Shown here: piece after piece, positions 49,293 through 61,230 of the stretch
Position numbering within the stretch: position 1 is the first letter of the stretch
How the letters are laid out: each line of letters opens with the position of its first letter
Source: Amyloporia xantha
Lineage: Eukaryota; Basidiomycota; Agaricomycetes; Polyporales; Adustoporiaceae
Direction of reading: 5' to 3'
NCBI GenBank assembly: GCA_036971615.1
Contig: JAYKKR010000002.1
Coordinates: 1,364,001 to 1,428,000, forward strand
DNA: 64,000 bases
Position numbers and translations under genes: made by a program
The notes under the pieces: generated by a model
The model's input: only the letters and a program-made list of their open reading frames with translations
Databases searched by the model: none
What the model was told of the DNA's origin: nothing

Positions 49293-50067
49293 TTAGGCGG
49301 TAATATCAGGACTGCGTCCAACGGTGGATAGGCACTGCTCAAGGACCTCTAGTAATGCGGGATTCTCCAGGGCTGCAGCAACACGTTCCTTATCATTTAG
49401 CTGCTTGTTCACTGTAATGGTCGATAGGTCACACATTTGGTCAAAATAACCACTCATTATAAAAACACAAGACATACGCGCTTGTTCACTCTGATGTGAG
49501 CCTGGTTTGACACGAATATCGATCTTGTATCGCTGCGGAAGACTCCGAAGTAGTCTTACTCGGATAGACAGGCCTAGGAGTAGTTGTTCGTGAGCACTTA
49601 GATTGCAACGAACGAAGGTTATACTCGCCTATGAAGGTACTCATCCCACAATGCGGTACCGTTGGGGTAAATTCCACGGATAGCCTGCTCGGAGCTCTTG
49701 GATCGAAAGTAATCTGGGGCGCAGACACGACGGCAAGCTGCTCGAGAGTCATGTTTCGATGTTCAGGATCAGATATGGAACGGATCAACTCTGTACATAT
49801 TGGATTAGTGTTCCAGCCATAATTGTGGAGGCAAAAGGAGTGCATAGAAAAACGCAGTGCGATCTGAGTGAGGATGAAGGATAGAGACTCACCAAAGATC
49901 TCGTCTTGGTCAATCTGCTCAGCTTCATTCGACTCATCCTCGCCTTCGTAGTCAGGTTCGCTCTCGTCTAACCACAGAGAATTTGCCTTTGCATAGGCAG
50001 GCACGGAGCGAATAGATTTCGCAGGTGCAAAGATTGTAGGATTGGGATTGAAAGCTTCGGTCGACAT
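49293..50067 (-). CDS. CIA2: CIA2/MIP18-family cytosolic Fe-S assembly factor
   Basis: The start ATG at 50067 opens [18 protein letters not shown]. The conserved MIP18 domain follows: [35 protein letters not shown] with the reactive Cys, [19 protein letters not shown], and [17 protein letters not shown], ending GRSPDITA at 49293. Together with Cia1 and Mms19 this protein delivers Fe-S clusters to cytosolic and nuclear apoproteins. One intron, directly after STFI, appears to start with GC (TAG|GCGAGT) instead of GT; only that choice keeps the frame into GLSIRV. An upstream in-frame ATG at 50136 exists but its extension does not look conserved. Confidence 0.92.
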
Positions 50068-50429
50068 GGCTGAGTCAGTCAGAGGGGCCTTACACAGACT
50101 CCGGAGCTGCTCCGACGATTTACTATACCCCCTCACGTGACTCTGAGTCGCGATCCCTCGATCGTGCCGATCTGCAGATTCTGACTAGATCAATACAACG
50201 ACAAACAAGGGTGTCTCGGTCATATCGCAGGATATTCTGCGACTAAACATCTTTCAAGCACACACCAGGTGAATGTGAAACATGTTATAAAAATGTACAA
50301 GAGAAGACATCCTCGGCGTTAGGATCACATCTAACAACCAGCATCCACGTATACCGGGTATTATTATAGTACGCAACATGCAACACAATTCGACGAAGGG
50401 ACGCTCAATCAAGACCAGACTTGAAGCAA

Positions 50430-53176
50430 TCAGACGCCAGCCACAATCCTGTTGAATGCATCAGTTTCAGGGCCATCACACCCGCACAAGAAAATGCTCA
50501 CTCCTCGGCCTTGTTCAGCGCCTGCACCATCTGGACGCACTCCTTTCTGCGGCTGACAACGTAGTCCGACTCCTTCAGCAAGTCGTCGAGGACCTCGGGC
50601 TTGTACAGCTCCTGCAGCAGCTCCCGCTGTAGGTTGTCCTTCGAGTGAGTGACAAGGGTCAAAGAGATCGCCTTTGGCACCATGTCGATCATCTCGCGCT
50701 TGACGATGTTGAAGTATGAGTGGATGAGAAGCTCTGGAAGGAAGTAAGAATGTGAGTCAGCAACCGATTAAGGATGGTTAGAGCTACGTACTGATGACTT
50801 CCGTCTCCATCGTCTCTCGCTCACTGAGAGCAGCTTGGGGTCGAATGATGGGGGGCGGCTGCGAAAAAATTGTTGAAAGACGAGTTTTGCATGGACCGAG
50901 AGATCAGACTTACTGCGTCCATGACCGCAACACCCTTCTTCTTCGGAGCATTCTTGCTTGCAGAGAAGAATGAGCCGAAGAAACTGTCCGACTGCTTGAC
51001 CTCGACATCTAGATCCTTGTTGTTGTTGATCTGGCCAGGAGCAAGCTTGCCACTCTTGGGATCGACGTTTGGTGGAGGTTTGCTCGCATTCATACGGTCG
51101 TTGACAAGAGCCATCGCCTATAGACAATAAACTCAGCTGACTTGTTCTGGACACTCCTACACGTACAGACCTTGTGGCCGTTCAGGAAGTCGGGATGTGT
51201 TGTGTTCACGTAGCAAGCTTGCATTCTGCATGACTAGATTAAGCACCGAGACTGAAACACAGAAGACGCAAGACATACGCAACAAGGTCAGACACGAGCT
51301 TGGTAGTAGGGTTCATAGAAGTTTTGAAGAAATTCACAACGACACCGTTGAATCGCTCTCGGAGAGCCGGATACCGTCTGAATGCTTGCTGGAAAAAAAT
51401 TAAGCCGATCAACGCAAGACGCACAATGTCGACAAGAAGTGCTCACAATCTTCGTCAGGACCTGCCCCAATATGCGGATGAGCTCGTCATACACGAGTTG
51501 ACAGCACTTCAGACTGGGGTCCTCCAGCCTCTTTATCTGCTGCTTCACTATCACCTCGAAGGCTTGTGTTCCTACAAATACTGCCGGTGTTGAACCCTAC
51601 ACAGTGCTCAGCAGCTATAGCAGGCCTCATCGTCAAAATACAGCACTCACAGAAGAGTTGTAGAGAATGGTACGGATGTCCCCATCTTTCACCTGATCAA
51701 AGGGATCAATGGTCTTGATCCCGTTGTTGAACAGCTCATGGAACACGAAGCTGATACGTGCTCCTCCCGAAAGCTCATTCAGCGAAATGTCATTGGTGTT
51801 CCCGTCAATTATCGTGCGGAACTCGTTGCAGAACTCGGTGATAACGGAAAGAACGACATTAGCAGAGTTGCCGTCTCCCAAAGCACCGCCCAGGCTTTGA
51901 AGCTCCGCGTTGTACTTCGCTAGTTGTTGAGATATGCGCGCCTTTATATCTGGCAGAGTGGCGCGAATGTGGGCCATGAGAATCTGATTCACGTCAATGG
52001 AAGGTTCGTGCTCTCTGCCATGAATGAAGTACTCACGACGTTAAGCTTGCGCGCAAGGAAAGGTGTTCCACAATACTGCGCTTTGCCTTTGTATGATGGG
52101 TGGTTTTCAAAGAACTGGCGCTCGTATTCGAGGGCTGCACTGATCGGCTTGTTACCTTCGATGTCTCGCTGCCCACGGTTCACTACTGGAACGTAGCCCA
52201 GTCGGAGTGGAATGATCCTTCCAGCAAGAATGTCCACCACGTCTGTTCCCTGATCCCTGTTGCCCACCAATCATCAGCCCGAGACTCCAGTATCTTGTTC
52301 CGCTCAGACTCACATCAAGTCTACCTTGGTCAACACACCAATGGTCCTCTGACCCTCAGGATCCACCTCTCGCGCCATCTTCAGCCCATCCGAGTTCGCC
52401 AAGTCAGTGTTGGCTGCCGTAACGGCCAGAATAATACAGGCAGGCTTGGAGATGTACTTCAAAAGCATATCCCTGATTTGCTTCTCAATGTCCCGTGGCT
52501 GGTCGCCTACTGGAACTTTGGTTAGCCCAGGAAGATCCACAAGCGTCAGTGTTAGGACATTCGGCGAATAGATGCGCAGGTTGATGGGCTGCGGTGAGAT
52601 TCCCGCATTCCGTCCAGTCTTCGCCTCAGTGTCGCGAACGATTTCCGCTCGTATCTTGTTGAAGTCATAGAACTTCTCTCCTGGTAAATGAAGGAACTCT
52701 CCCCACTCGTCTTCGTTGGCAGCTGCATCTCCCCCCTCCACTTTGGCTATGCAACATTAGCCATTAACACGAGATTCCGGTGATACTCGACGAATGAGAC
52801 TTACTAGATGTACCATTAGCTTGTGCACTTGTAGCTTTCCGGTTGATAAGTTGCAAAACCTGCGTGAATAATTAGACCAAGCATCAGGCCACGTACATTG
52901 TACTCACTAATGGTCGCCGTGTCACAATACCAGTACCCCGTGGCAAGAAGTCGCGGCCGACGAGATTCTAATCAAAACCAGTTTGAGCCATGGTTTCCCA
53001 AAGTCAAGGACGATCAGCCGCACCTCGAGCACACTACTCTTCCCGCTACTCTGACTTCCAAGCACGCAGATCTGCGGTAGGTCTATCTGGGATGCCGACG
53101 AACCGACAGCGCTGAAGACATCCTGCAGCTTGTTGATGACGCCGACAATTTCCGAGCCAATAGTTGCTGTTCCCAT
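50430..53176 (-). CDS. dynamin-related GTPase, Vps1/Dnm1 class
   Basis: From the ATG at 53176 the G domain reads [16 protein letters not shown] (P-loop), [19 protein letters not shown] (switch I), [14 protein letters not shown] (G3) and TKVDLM (G4). The dynamin middle domain follows ([35 protein letters not shown]). A variable insert rich in Lys and Pro and the GTPase effector domain close it ([40 protein letters not shown]), ending IVAGV. No PH domain or transmembrane segment, as expected for fungal dynamin-like proteins that constrict vacuolar, peroxisomal or mitochondrial membranes. I cannot decide between Vps1 and Dnm1 orthology from memory. About a dozen short introns. Confidence 0.93.
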
Positions 53177-54161
53177 TGCTACACCAGCCGAGTTGATTAT
53201 GGAGGAAGACAGAAGAAGACAAAGCAGAGAACACGCAAGTTTATCAGAGAAAGTGCAGCCTGTGCAGGACGCGTAGAGTCTGCCAAACTCCGCCAAACGC
53301 GCAGGCGCAGCCAATTGAGCCACTGCGCCTGAGCCACGCCTTTGACACCCACTATGATGGACTGTCCACAGTGCACACGTTCTGACCTCTTCTGCTACTG
53401 TTCCACCTTAGGAACTCTACTCACTATACGTTGACTAGGATGCACTCGAGTTCTGTCACGGTACACGGACGAATACAGTCGCTACTCTAAACAGTCTACA
53501 GACTCCTGCGAGCAGAAGGGATAGCTGCTAACACCCATCAAACCTTCGCAAGTTTAGGGCGCCCTCGCAGCTCGGATTTGTCTGACGGTGTGAACGGATA
53601 GGAGTTGTAGTCTTGCATGTGGTCTCAGGCTCTCAGCTGTGTGGGTTCAGAAGTCTTGTTAGTATCAGGTTCCTCTGACCTCAAATTCGTGAGAATCATC
53701 GCTACTTGTCTCTCAGGTGAGCATTCATTTCTTTAAGCTAAAGTATTGTGAATATCTCACTTAAGTAATGGTCTCAGATAACATATTAGAGCATCAGCGT
53801 CTGTCACGCAGTTGATGGCCAAACGCTGATATTGAGACCTGTTGCGACACGTTCATGATGAGGGTCTAACCAGCCGAGGACGGTTTTCGCAACCTCCTGG
53901 GACCTGTACACCACCTAGGATCCTGATTCCCTACCCTGTCGCCCGTGTCCGCTCTGCGACACGTGATGGGATAGAAGTCGAAATGCCGGAGTGAGTTTTG
54001 CCTCGTCACAAGGACAGTCTGCTGGAGGGTCGGGCCGTCTACATAGATGTCTCCAATGATGTACGAAAGCACCATAAGAACTGCAGAGAGGCTCGGGTGC
54101 GCTGTCTGTCCCCTCGACCCGCCTTCTTCCCCCTACACTATCCATTTCGCACTGATCAGCC
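53177..54161. other. 1-kb divergent intergenic region
   Basis: It separates the start of the dynamin gene from the start of the GH88 gene, so it holds both promoters. Frames at 53866-54163 (minus) have no motif. No repeat or RNA structure stood out. Confidence 0.5.
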
Positions 54162-55890
54162 ATGGCGCGTAAGCCCTGGCAGTCCGTTCTGTGTCTGGGC
54201 TACCTCTCCTTGGCCGATATGTGCAGCGCGTCTTTGGAGACACCCCCACAACTGTATTCTCCACTGGTGGCCGAGAAAGTCCTACGGACAGCGCTTTCTC
54301 CGCCCAATCCGATGCAATATCCTCAATACACCGACCGGGTGGCCGGTGACTGGGTCTACTTTGTGCCAGATCTCTGGACCTCTGGCTTCTTCCCGGCCAC
54401 GCTGTACGCTATGCATGCGCGTGCTGAAATCTGTCACTGGGATGCTGCAAACGCGTCGCAGTGGCTGTCCTTGGGCCGGCAATGGAGCACGGCGGAGGCG
54501 CCGCTCGAGGCGAACAACACTGTCGGACATGATGTCGGGTTTCTCAGCTATCCATTCGTCGAGGAGCTTGCGGTGTTGGTGATGTGTAGCATGTTGCGGC
54601 AGGGCGGATAACTTACATGTTCATATTTAGCAATCCTCTGAATGAAACAGCTATCACTGCAGTCAATCGCTTTGCGTCTGATCTGGCTGCTCGGTTCAGC
54701 CCCATTGTGGGATGTACCCGCAGTTGGGACACCCCTAATCCTGTTGACTTCGAAGTGCGTGATATATGTCCGGCGAGCCATTCGATGATAGTCGTCCTGA
54801 CCCCTCTGTAAGGTAATCATCGACAATATGATGAACCTTGAGGTAGACCGAAGCAGCTGACAGTCTGCAGGGACAACATATTGACCTGGCTTGATTCACT
54901 GCAGGTCTTGTTTGTCTCCGCCTCGCTTACTGGAAATAACACTCTGCGAGAGATCGCCATCTCACATGCCAACAAAACCATGCAAAATCATGTGCGTCCC
55001 GATGGTAAGCACAGGTAGGATCCCCTTGAATCAAATTCAGAGCGAGATCTGCAGGCTCCTCGTTTCACGTCGTCGAATACAATGCGACTACAGGGGCCGT
55101 GATAGCACGCTTCACGGCACAAGGATACGCCAATTGGAGGTAAGTCTATCTCTCCTTATCCGCAATGGTCTCGTCATTAAAAAGGTGCCATAGCACTTGG
55201 AGTCGGGGTCAGGCTTGGGGGATTTACGCGTTCTCAAATAGTACGCGTCATGGCCATATATACCCATAGGTGTCCTATACTCACTAAGGTCAGTGTATCG
55301 TCACACGAAGCACCTCGACTATTTAGTCACTGCGCGGCGCATGGCGTCGTACTTCCTCACCAATCTCCCGACCACTGGCATTGTACCTTGGTATGTGACC
55401 ACAAGTCAGTTGGCGAAGAGCATTCCTCACGCACATTTCAGGGACTTCAACGCGCCCCTTGAACCGCCGAGACCTGCTGACTCTTCTGCAGCGATGATCG
55501 CGGTGAACGGCCTCATGCTGCTGTCACAACAAGAGCTCTCGCTGACGCCATCTAATACCACCGGTTCAGCGTATTACATGAATGCAGCTCTTGAGGTCAA
55601 TTCAGAAACTGTCCGTCTAGCATTGCGTGCTACTGAAATCACGCTTGCAGCTTTTGCGCAAAAACACTGAACTCGCCTGGCGTCCAGCATGGCAGAGCCT
55701 GCTCGCGAACGGTACGGTCAATAATCCTGAGGGAAACAATTTGACAGGAATTATATATGGTCAGGCAGACTCTGAGTTTCCGGTTGCTATTTGTGATACT
55801 GAAGTTCGACGTCGTTTGCTTCCTGCAGGAGATTATTTCTTTGTCAAAGCCGGGAATGATCTACTCTCGATGGGTCTCGCATCGTGCTGA
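54162..55890 (+). CDS. glycoside hydrolase family 88 (unsaturated glucuronyl hydrolase)
   Basis: A signal peptide (MARKPWQSVLCLGYLSLADMCSAS) precedes an (alpha/alpha)6-barrel type sequence with DRVAGDWVYFVPDLWTSGFF, GHDVGFLSYPF, SWDTPNPVDFEVIIDNMMNL, TWSRGQAWGIYAFS and a C-terminus GDYFFVKAGNDLL. In GH88 the Asp of the DNMMN segment and the Asp of the H/GHDVGF segment are the catalytic pair; both are here. The enzyme hydrates and cleaves unsaturated uronic acids left by polysaccharide lyases, so a role outside the cell in polymer breakdown is likely. Nine or more exons chain in frame. Several Asn-x-Ser/Thr sites fit secretion. Confidence 0.9.
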
Positions 55891-56165
55891 GGTAAATTTT
55901 GCACAGCCTCGGCACGCTGTGAAAGGCAGTGCAGAAGTGCATGCGTCTGTAGAGATATCATCGCGGAAATACGAGTGGTCCTATCGGTTTGCATTTGAGT
56001 GATTGGGCAGGAGAACAAAACATCGGAGATAGAAAGCTACATTATGGAGACGACAATTATTGAGGTACAACATCCTTTCTGCTCAACACCAGTGTCTGAT
56101 ACAATCAAGGCTGCCTGTAAGTCTTCGCATTTATCGAACGTCAGCGACGCGTGTGCACAGTGCGA
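55891..56165. other. shared 3' gap between GH88 and NTF2
   Basis: Both genes end at this gap. No further feature is seen. Confidence 0.5.
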
Positions 56166-56796
56166 TCAGGCTCCATAGTTAAGGCGGAAGATGTCGTTGT
56201 AGCTGTCTTCCATGTCAGATGGGCACGCGTGACAAGATGAAAAATTCCTACACGTAGTAGCTCCCGCCTTCAGGAATTAACTGGAAGACTTGGCTGAATT
56301 GTAAAGGGTTCGTGCTGTCGTCAACCTGAAGTACGGTGAGAATACGGCTAGTAGGTGCGAGTCAAGATGGGTAGACACTTACCAGAAGAAGTCCAGTCAC
56401 ACTGACGATAAGGCTCGCCATGGCAGGGGACGACGGCTGCGCGTCAAGGGTGGTGACCTTGTGCTGTACCTTCTCGAACGGCAAAGTCTGTATATCCATA
56501 GGCGATCAATCAGTGAAACGACGCGTCGCGTCGCAAAATGACTCGGAACTCACTGTTAACTTTTCAGAGATGCTCGCCGCGCCCACGATCGGCGAGCCCT
56601 CCCAGGACAACATGGACTCATTCCGCTGTAGAGGGGAAGAACAAGGTTGGTCAGGCTCCTGAGGTCGAACAGATCGCGCAGATCAACGCGCAGGATGTTG
56701 ACGCACGTAGAGGCTCTGCAGACCGGCACGGTTCGAGTCAAAAGTGGTGTAGTAGAAGTCGGTGAACTGTTTCGCGACAGCGTTGATATCGCCCAT
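56166..56796 (-). CDS. NTF2: nuclear transport factor 2
   Basis: Five exons (56796-56707, 56625-56554, 56487-56383, 56325-56252, 56202-56166) join in frame to 125 residues, the family length. The sequence runs MGDINAVAKQFTDFYYTTFD, ...ESMLSWEGSPIVGAASISEK, VTTLDAQPSS, VTGLLLVDDSTNPLQFSQVF, QLIPEGGSYYVYNDIFRLNYGA. These are the strands and the acidic pocket of NTF2, which carries RanGDP into the nucleus through FG nucleoporins. The fourth intron starts at the second of two overlapping GTs (TACGT|GTAGG); the first would give a stop. Confidence 0.95.
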
Positions 56797-57079
56797 GGCT
56801 GCTGAGGCAGGGTATGATACAAATGAAACTAGAGATGGGAGGACGAACACTTGGCAGTCTGAAGATCAACAGCAGCAGTTTGCACAGGCTGAGGAAAGAT
56901 CGGTACGCGAGGCGGGCACATGACCCTAGACCGTATATTCCCACACTTAGAACACGGTGTAAGCTTGACTGTATGGACACTACGATTGGACTACAAACTT
57001 GTTATTGTGACGGGTGTGAAGAGATCGCTGCTCTTCACAATAATTGTCTAATTGGGCGAGCGATCGGTGACCGAGAAGG
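56797..57079. promoter_or_regulatory. divergent promoter of NTF2 and the next gene
   Basis: Start codons of the two genes lie back to back with 283 bases between. No clear TATA box or repeated site was seen. Confidence 0.45.
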
Positions 57080-58604
57080 ATGGCTGCCGCCTTTAACTAC
57101 AATCCTGTCATGCCCATGGCTGCTCCCATTCCGATGCACCCGGATACCGCGGGCAACCGCCCGACCATGCGACGCAAGTCCTCTGCCCAGAACCTCCTCT
57201 CCTCCTTCAAATCCAACAGCTCATCATCCACCCAAGTCGGCAGCGTTTCATCCTCAACAGGTCTCCAATTCACGTCAGCTCCCACGCCCACCGCGACCAC
57301 TATGCCGCGAGATTGGGATGTGCAGTCACAGCAGTCAGAATCTGTCTCATCATCGGCTGGCGCGTCTTCAGCAACAAATGGTACGCCTGCTCTGCCCCAG
57401 GGCACGTCCGTGGAGATATTGCGCGAGCTGGTCAAGAAGCGGATCATCACGCTAACATACTTGCGAAATGTGCACGAAGGGTACGCGTTTTGTCCTGAAC
57501 TCTGTCGCAGACGAGACCAAGTCTGTCTTCAGGCGAAGTCACTGGTTCCATACCATTATGATCACGCGAGGAGAGCTGGAGAAGGTCTTCGCGAATAGCG
57601 CCATGAAGCATAGGTTCGTGTCTGCAAGGCTGGTGGCTGTTTCCAGGAATTCACTTTCTATCGTCGGACAGAACATATCGCCTAGCTATGCTGGGTATGG
57701 CGCTCGCGCACCTGTTTGACGTCAAGGAACCACAAGATCTTCTGCGCGGCTTCTCGAATGTCCTGAACGAGTACGACACTATGAAGGACCCGCCGAAGGA
57801 TGAAGGTGATCGGCCACGAATGGTACGCGTTTCCCCTCTGTCACTCGCTTCTTAACAGACATACATGCACCCCCCAGCGTTTGTTCAGAACGAAGCCACA
57901 GAAAAGACAGGCCGGCGTCACCGACTACGCGATATCGTACACGGACGCGTCTGACACGCCATACTTAAGCATGCCACACGTCGTACGTATTTCACTCCAC
58001 CTGCATCACCTCCCATCTCATAGCTGTCACCGTTACGTACAAATGTAGCCCTTCCCCCTCGATTATCATCAAACCCTGCTGTCTCTCCTGGACGTTCTGT
58101 CAGAAGTTTACAATAAAATCTCCAAAATACTGGGGCCCTCACCCTTCCCGAGCTCCGGACAACACATGATGGGCCCTCTTGGGCTTCTCTCGCCACATCC
58201 CGGAGTATCATATCTATTCACTGGCGCCGAGGCGGCACCGACATACGAGGGCGAAGGTAGCCTGTGGGGCATTGCGCATGCGGCTGGACCAGGGACACCG
58301 GCCGTCCTTGGGGGAGGAAACATGATGTATGGTGGTGCCCTGGGCAGCCCGCCTCCGAGCTGGAATTCAGCTCTAGGTGATACGGTCAAGCAGATTGACA
58401 ATAAGCTGAAGGTAACGAATGCTGATCCCCCAAATATCTTGTTCAATGCTGATGTTTCGCTCGCAGAAACTAATAGCAGTGCTCCTGAAAGAACTCGACG
58501 ACTTCGCACGAGCGGGAATCAAGGACGAGCTCGCGTCCTTGGATCCCTTATTGCGGCACGCTGCTGTTCAGGAGGATGTGCGCGAACAATACGAGTTCGA
58601 TTGA
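57080..58604 (+). CDS. conserved-looking fungal protein of unknown function
   Basis: Six exons chain in frame from the ATG at 57080 to the TGA at 58604, about 410 residues. After a Ser/Thr/Pro-rich N-terminus comes a helical core: EILRELVKKRIITLTYLRNVHEG, then HWFHTIMITRGELEKVF, LAMLGMALAHLFDVKEPQDLL and FPLDYHQTLLSLLDVLSEVYNKI. A Gly/Pro-rich linker and a helical C-terminus LIAVLLKELDDFARAGIKDELASL follow. It has no membrane segment or nucleotide-binding motif. Clean splice sites and the conserved look of the core argue for a real, selected gene. I do not know the family. Confidence 0.8.
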
Positions 58605-59554
58605 GGGATGCAATGCTTTTGAACTGGAGTCCTGGATGTCGATTGCATCCACGATATGATGATTGCTAACTTTATGTCTGTATCTAATTTGGCACATGTA
58701 CCATAGTAGTCCTAATACATGTAATGCGATGACAGATTAGCGCAGAAGTCATAGTGGGTGGAACATTGCAAGGCGCGGGAAGGCACGAACACCTGTGCTT
58801 GATAGCATTGCTGTCCGCTCCGCCCGGTAACAATGGACCACGATCTAACGCAAGAAGTGATACAAGCCTACGACCACAACAGGATCAAGAGGTAGAAGCA
58901 GTGATAAGAATGGATTGTTACCATAGCCTTTTTCGATCAGAACTGCATTGTGCCCACTTACCTTATAAGTAATTACCAAATAGCGAGGAGAGAACAAAGG
59001 GTGCATCGACGCACGTACTGTACACTCCATTGACCATCGTCCAGAACTCCCCGTCTTTCGTCCTTCCGTCAGTAGGCCCCCTGCAGCAAGAGGGGGGAAT
59101 GGATTATTGATAGACCGTTCGTAGCAATTTTCAGGAAGCCCTTTGTTGCGACGGATCTTGGGAAGTTTTCCAGCGCTGCAGACTTGTCACTAAAGCAGCT
59201 CCTTCCTTCTCATGTCCTGAATACGTTTCAGAGTGTCAACGAAGAGCAAGACAAAATATAGCAGTATAAGGGCTCTAGAGGAAACCTGTAGAACGACGTC
59301 GACAACGCCACGAACAGAAGGCAATCTGTCAAAGCGGCCTCCGCCATCAAGGGACAATATAAGAACCGGGAAATTTCGGGCGGAGCTTGAAACCCGCACG
59401 GTATATAAGGACGCGACTCGAGCCGTCAACATTCCCCCTCCCTCAATCCCGTGCCACAGAGATTTTTCCCACGGTCGCATACCCTGCTCAGCGTATAGTC
59501 TGCCGTTGAGCACAATACAAGACTTTTCAAACCTTTGGTTAATCTCTTTGCACG
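58605..59554. other. intergenic stretch with promoter of TBP
   Basis: No gene is supported; the minus-strand frame at 59190-59567 overlaps the TBP leader and is a shadow. A GTATATAAGG at 59400-59409 is a strong TATA box candidate about 150 bases before the TBP start. Confidence 0.55.
59400..59409 (+). promoter_or_regulatory. TATA-box candidate upstream of the TBP gene
   Basis: GTATATAAGG, about 150 bases before the start codon of the gene that encodes the TATA-binding protein. It matches the TATAWAWR core in full. Confidence 0.6.
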
Positions 59555-60662
59555 ATGTCCTACGCACTCCCGTCTCGTCAAATCAACCTGCCCCGCCCAG
59601 CCGCGGTGACGCAGCAACAGTATTCGCAATCGCAGCCCCAGGTGCAACAGGCAAATGGCCTTGCTCTCCCCTATGCTGCGTCGAATCCCTACTTGGCCGG
59701 ACCAGGACCCTCAAGTCTTGCACTCCCCGGTCCTCCGCCTGCTACATCCTCATACCAGACACAGCAGCATCAATCGTATCAGCCTGCACAGTCGCAGCAG
59801 CAATACCCATCCCAGATGCAGACACAGTCGCAGACGTTTGTCGGCAGCAGCCAACCGGCGCCCCTAGCTGGCCCGTCGACGCCTGCTCCCACTGCCGTGC
59901 CCGCAACGCCGGCGCCGCTCACCCTCGAGCAGCAGCACATCACCGCCGTCGAGGGCATCGTCCCGACGCTGCAAAACATCGTCGCGACGGTCAACCTCGA
60001 CTGCCGGCTGGACCTGAAGACGATCGCGCTTCACGCACGGAACGCCGAGTATAACCCCAAGGTTTGTATCGTTCGTTCCTAACTGTGTGAATGTCGGACT
60101 TCCCTCCGCATCGCACTTTTTGTAGCGTTTCGCGGCGGTGATCATGCGTATCCGTGATCCCAAGACGACCGCGCTCATCTTCGCCTCGGGCAAGATGGTC
60201 GTCACCGGTGCGAAGAGCGAGGACGACTCGCGGCTCGCGTCGCGCAAGTACGCGCGAATCGTGCAGAAACTTGGGTTCGACGCCAAGTTTTCCGAGTTCA
60301 AGATTCAGAACATCGTCGGTAGCTGTGATGTCAAGTTCCCCATTCGTTTGGAGGGTCTTGCATACAGCCACGGACAGTTCAGCAGTTATGAGCCGGAGGT
60401 AAGTGCGATGTTGTGAGGGCCACTTGTTGCTGATGCAAGTATGTTCTATAGCTGTTCCCTGGTCTCATCTATCGCATGATCAAGCCTAAGGTCGTGCTCC
60501 TCATCTTCGTCTCGGGCAAGATCGTCCTTACGGGCGCAAAGGTGCGTTATTCGTCTTGTGACTGGGAGTGTATCGTTGACTTCGATCAACTAGGTCCGAG
60601 AGGAGATTTACACTGCATTCAACACGATATACACAGTGCTGTGCGAATTCCGGAAACCATGA
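59555..60662 (+). CDS. SPT15: TATA-binding protein (TBP)
   Basis: Four exons (59555-60061, 60126-60398, 60452-60541, 60594-60662) join in frame to 312 residues. The first 130 residues are Gln/Pro/Ala rich. The core domain has both direct repeats: [20 protein letters not shown]...[15 protein letters not shown] and [14 protein letters not shown]...[12 protein letters not shown], ending [20 protein letters not shown]. Saddle-shaped TBP binds the TATA box and nucleates transcription by all three nuclear polymerases. Its antagonist MOT1 is encoded 36 kb away in this window. Introns sit at the same kind of position in both halves of the core. Confidence 0.96.
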
Positions 60663-61230
60663 TTTCGGCGTCGCCGTCATGTGCTTTGTCGTTCGTCTCT
60701 CCTCGTCTTCTTTGTGGTATAGTTGCCGAGTGGCGAGGAGCACTACGGATTGTTCGGTGGTTGCTGTGATGAGTGTGGACGTAGAAAATACCGGACCTTC
60801 TATGAAGCTGACAGCGACCTTTTCACTCTCTTATATGCCTAGTATAAAATCCCCCTAGTCCGTACATATATGTTTATTACGCCGGTAGCATTGTATCAAA
60901 TAAAGCAAGCGGTTATTGATTTTTTTACTTATAAAATTGCTTGCGATGTTGAGCGGTCCTCGATATTGATTGAGACGTTTCGATGGGTTGTAACCGTTTG
61001 ACAATGCTCGTAGCGTTGCACATGATCGTGGTCAATTGTATTGCATCGGAAATGATTAGTGGACCTTCGAATTCGAGTCAGGGATACAGTTTGTAATGGA
61101 TGGAAATGACTCGATGAAACTTGATATAATCGGATTCGCCCTTGTCCTATTGACTGCTACTTCCAAGGAACAGAAGCTGTCCTGAACCCTGAACACACCC
61201 TCTCTGTATATAAAGATTTGCACTCGAGCC
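60663..61230. other. intergenic stretch between TBP and TrpRS
   Basis: AT-rich after 60830 (with TATAAAAT and AATAAA-like words at 60842 and 60898), likely the TBP polyadenylation region. GTATATAAAG at 61207-61216 is a TATA-like word only 15-25 bases before the TrpRS start codon, so the start may lie further downstream or the leader is very short. Confidence 0.5.

Noticed and set aside
59190..59567. Minus-strand frame opposite the TBP promoter
   Set aside because: It overlaps the TBP leader and TATA box, has no recognisable domain, and looks like a shadow frame.
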